A DNA stretch of 64,000 nucleotides from an uncultured SAR116 cluster alpha proteobacterium (GTDB taxonomy: Bacteria > Pseudomonadota > Alphaproteobacteria > Puniceispirillales > Puniceispirillaceae): the NCBI GenBank assembly GCA_902523435.1, contig CABYZM010000002.1, forward strand, positions 1 to 64,000, read 5' to 3'. The notes under the pieces are model-generated. The model searched no databases, was not told the DNA's origin, and saw only the letters and a program-made list of their open reading frames with translations. Shown piece after piece: positions 62,578 to 64,000 of the stretch. The position numbers and the translations under genes are program-made. How positions within the stretch are numbered: position 1 is the first letter of the stretch; every line of letters begins with the position of its first letter.

Positions 62578-63301
62578 CAAATAAGCGTCCCCAGCCATGG
62601 ATGGTTTTAGGTTCCCCTCCAGCCACCTTGATTGATTTCCAAAGTGCAGTTGAGACACTATCTAGAACTGTTATTCCAGTTTCTTCTTCAATAAGTGGAG
62701 CCAACTGGGCTCCTCTAAAGTTTGTACAAAAAATCAGTATTGCGTCGGGCTGTTCGTTAGCAACAGCTCGGCAAAGTTCTAGTATGTCTGCCTCGGCATA
62801 CGTTGCAAAAGAAAAATTACCAGGATCTCCAAGATGTTTTTCAGCAGCAATCTCATACCCTTCTAATCGATAGTTATTAAGGATTTTTTGTTGAATTTCA
62901 GTTAGGTAGGGCGTAACAAAACTAATCCTTTTTGCATTGAATTTCGCAAGCAACTCATTCATAGCTAAAATTGAAGAGCAAGCTTTGATACCGGTCCTGG
63001 CTTCGATCTCCGAAATTAAAGCAGAGTCTTTTTCAAAACCTAACCAGCCTGATGACGTACCATTCCAGCAGATAGATTGAACTTTCGCATCAGCTAGTAA
63101 ATCTGCTGCCTCTAACATTGGAACATTACTAAATTGGTCCACTGAGTCAGCTTCCAACGATATCTTTAGCACTCTGAAGCGGCTGAAATGGGCCGAGATG
63201 TCAGATTGATTGGCCAGCATAGAAAAAGTCAAAGGTTCAAGAACAGTGTTTGAGGAAGGCGTAAGCATTCCAAGACGAGTACTGGCCAAGTCAGATATCA
63301 T
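62570..63301 (-). CDS. Maleate isomerase/Asp-Glu racemase superfamily protein
   Basis: A 243-residue protein with the maleate isomerase/arylmalonate decarboxylase layout. It opens RLGMLTPSSNTVLEP, and two Cys residues stand in the expected places: C78 in ICWNGTSSG and C192 in LIFCTNFRGAQL, matching the two catalytic Cys of maleate isomerases (near 76 and 194). It may isomerise, racemise or decarboxylate a short dicarboxylate-like acid. Its last bases overlap the PuuE-like gene, and it starts 17 bases from the divergent racemase-fold gene. Confidence 0.84.
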   Translation of the reverse strand: MISDLASTRLGMLTPSSNTVLEPLTFSMLANQSDISAHFSRFRVLKISLEADSVDQFSNVPMLEAADLLADAKVQSICWNGTSSGWLGFEKDSALISEIEARTGIKACSSILAMNELLAKFNAKRISFVTPYLTEIQQKILNNYRLEGYEIAAEKHLGDPGNFSFATYAEADILELCRAVANEQPDAILIFCTNFRGAQLAPLIEEETGITVLDSVSTALWKSIKVAGGEPKTIHGWGRLFDV

Positions 63302-63318
63302 ATGAAATACTCCGTCCT

Positions 63319-63975
63319 ATGAAACCGGTTCTTATAATTAATCCAAATGGCTCCCAAAAAACGACACAAGACATGGTTGGCATAACCAGACGATATTTGC
63401 CTAATGTAATGGGCTGGACAAATCATAAGGGACCAGAAATGATTGTTGATCAAGACCAGCTTTACGAGGCCGCAAATCAAATATCTGAAGCAGTTTTTCC
63501 GGAGGCAAGTGCATTGATTGTGGCTGCTTTCGGCGATCCTGGTGCTAAGAGATTGGCTGGTAGTATGGATATTCCAGTAATAGGAATTGCAGCTGCTGCG
63601 GCGCGAGAAGCAGTGTTGAGTGGAGTGTCCTTTGCCGTAGTTACTACCACTCCAAAATTGGCCCCTTCTATAGATGAAATGATGCGAGCTGAGGGGGGTG
63701 ACACTTATCTTGGATGTCACACCACGGAGGAAGATCCATTGGTTCTGGCATCCAATTCTGATGCGTTGGATTATGCTTTGATAACTTCCTGTGAAATAGC
63801 GAAAAAAGCGGGAGCCAAGCGCGTTATCATCGGTGGTGGCCCACTTAGCCAAGCTGCGAGCAGAATTTCGTCTCAGGTAAAAGTTCCCTTGATACAGCCT
63901 TTGGTTGCTGCATGCAGCGAGGTAAGTGCTCTTATAGAACATCAGCTACCCCACGTTCAAGATATTGGCCGATAG
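63319..63975 (+). CDS. Hydantoin/Asp-Glu racemase-superfamily protein without catalytic cysteines
   Basis: A 218-residue protein with the hydantoin/allantoin racemase pattern: LIINPNGSQKTTQDM at the start, LIVAAFGDPGAKRLA, IPVIGIAAAAAREAVL and FAVVTTTPKLAPSIDEMM. The two catalytic Cys of this family are replaced: A70 stands where ACFGDPG-type proteins have Cys, and G173 (in VIIGGGPLS) where LGCAG has Cys. A two-base racemase mechanism therefore looks impossible. It may be a binding or regulatory protein or an enzyme with other chemistry. It is divergent from the maleate isomerase-like gene. Confidence 0.82.
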   Translation: MKPVLIINPNGSQKTTQDMVGITRRYLPNVMGWTNHKGPEMIVDQDQLYEAANQISEAVFPEASALIVAAFGDPGAKRLAGSMDIPVIGIAAAAAREAVLSGVSFAVVTTTPKLAPSIDEMMRAEGGDTYLGCHTTEEDPLVLASNSDALDYALITSCEIAKKAGAKRVIIGGGPLSQAASRISSQVKVPLIQPLVAACSEVSALIEHQLPHVQDIGR

Positions 63976-64000
63976 GTGAGCCAATTGGCTGGCCGTCTTT

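Noticed and set aside
63298-63942. 214-codon minus-strand frame opposite the racemase-fold gene
   Set aside because: The plus-strand reading has family motifs throughout; the minus-strand one is rich in Ser, Tyr, Asn and His without any motif.
1-64000. CRISPR array, insertion sequence, or restriction/phage-defence genes
   Set aside because: No regularly spaced repeats, terminal inverted repeats with transposase, nucleases or methylases of those systems were seen.

Overview
The window looks like chromosome of a Gram-negative alphaproteobacterium, probably a marine heterotroph and possibly of the SAR116 type. The evidence is the gene order cytochrome c - kdsB - pheA, SRP RNA - dnaX - ybaB - recR, and rpmH - rnpA - yidD - yidC - engB - argB - HAD - dapD - dapE, all familiar alphaproteobacterial arrangements. 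KdsB implies lipopolysaccharide. Three different classes of solute importer point to an organic-matter-scavenging lifestyle. The taxon below class level is inference from gene content only.

1-20 kb is housekeeping. It holds the end of a leucyl aminopeptidase, a GhrA-type reductase, a HisN-like phosphatase, a membrane-anchored cytochrome c, kdsB, pheA, the SRP RNA with a clear sigma70 promoter, dnaX-ybaB-recR, rmuC, def-fmt-truA, the dapD-dapE group, argB, engB, yidC-yidD-rnpA-rpmH and gpt. The 44-codon L34 gene rpmH lies at 19231-19365.

20.1-22.7 kb is a small, AT-rich, eroded accessory zone starting at tRNA-Arg(ACG). It holds a lone secreted-protein gene, a decayed copy of the same tRNA, a YHYH-domain protein, and fragments of a DUF1772 membrane protein and of a QuiC-type dehydroshikimate dehydratase.

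22.7-36.6 kb, all on the minus strand, is a tight run of ten enzyme genes followed by a five-gene Liv-type ABC importer. The enzymes are a 2-keto-4-pentenoate hydratase-like protein, type II dehydroquinase, ketopantoate reductase-like protein, a degenerate SDR, acyl-CoA dehydrogenase, CoA-transferase, Gfo/Idh/MocA dehydrogenase, MaoC hydratase, an SDR and a TIM-barrel isomerase. I read this as an uncharacterised carboxylate pathway that mixes quinate/shikimate-type chemistry with CoA-thioester oxidation.

37.2-49.4 kb is purine breakdown: xdhABC, a NitT/TauT-type ABC importer, allA, allE, a puuE-uraD fusion, uraH and puuD. It would take hypoxanthine/xanthine through urate and allantoin to glyoxylate and urea, except that no allantoate amidohydrolase is present.

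49.6-55.8 kb carries fRMsr and a module resembling the levulinate LvaA/LvaB/LvaC set (kinase, DUF6285 partner, acyl-CoA dehydrogenase), next to a beta-keto acid cleavage enzyme, a lambda-crystallin/gulonate-type dehydrogenase and a divergent SDR. 55.9-64 kb carries a PhyH dioxygenase, a UxaA-family dehydratase, a TRAP importer, a second PuuE-like amidohydrolase and two Asp/Glu/hydantoin racemase-superfamily proteins, one of which lacks both catalytic cysteines. No transcriptional regulator gene was recognised anywhere in the window, so the four catabolic modules must be controlled from elsewhere. Several palindromes in intergenic gaps are candidate operators.
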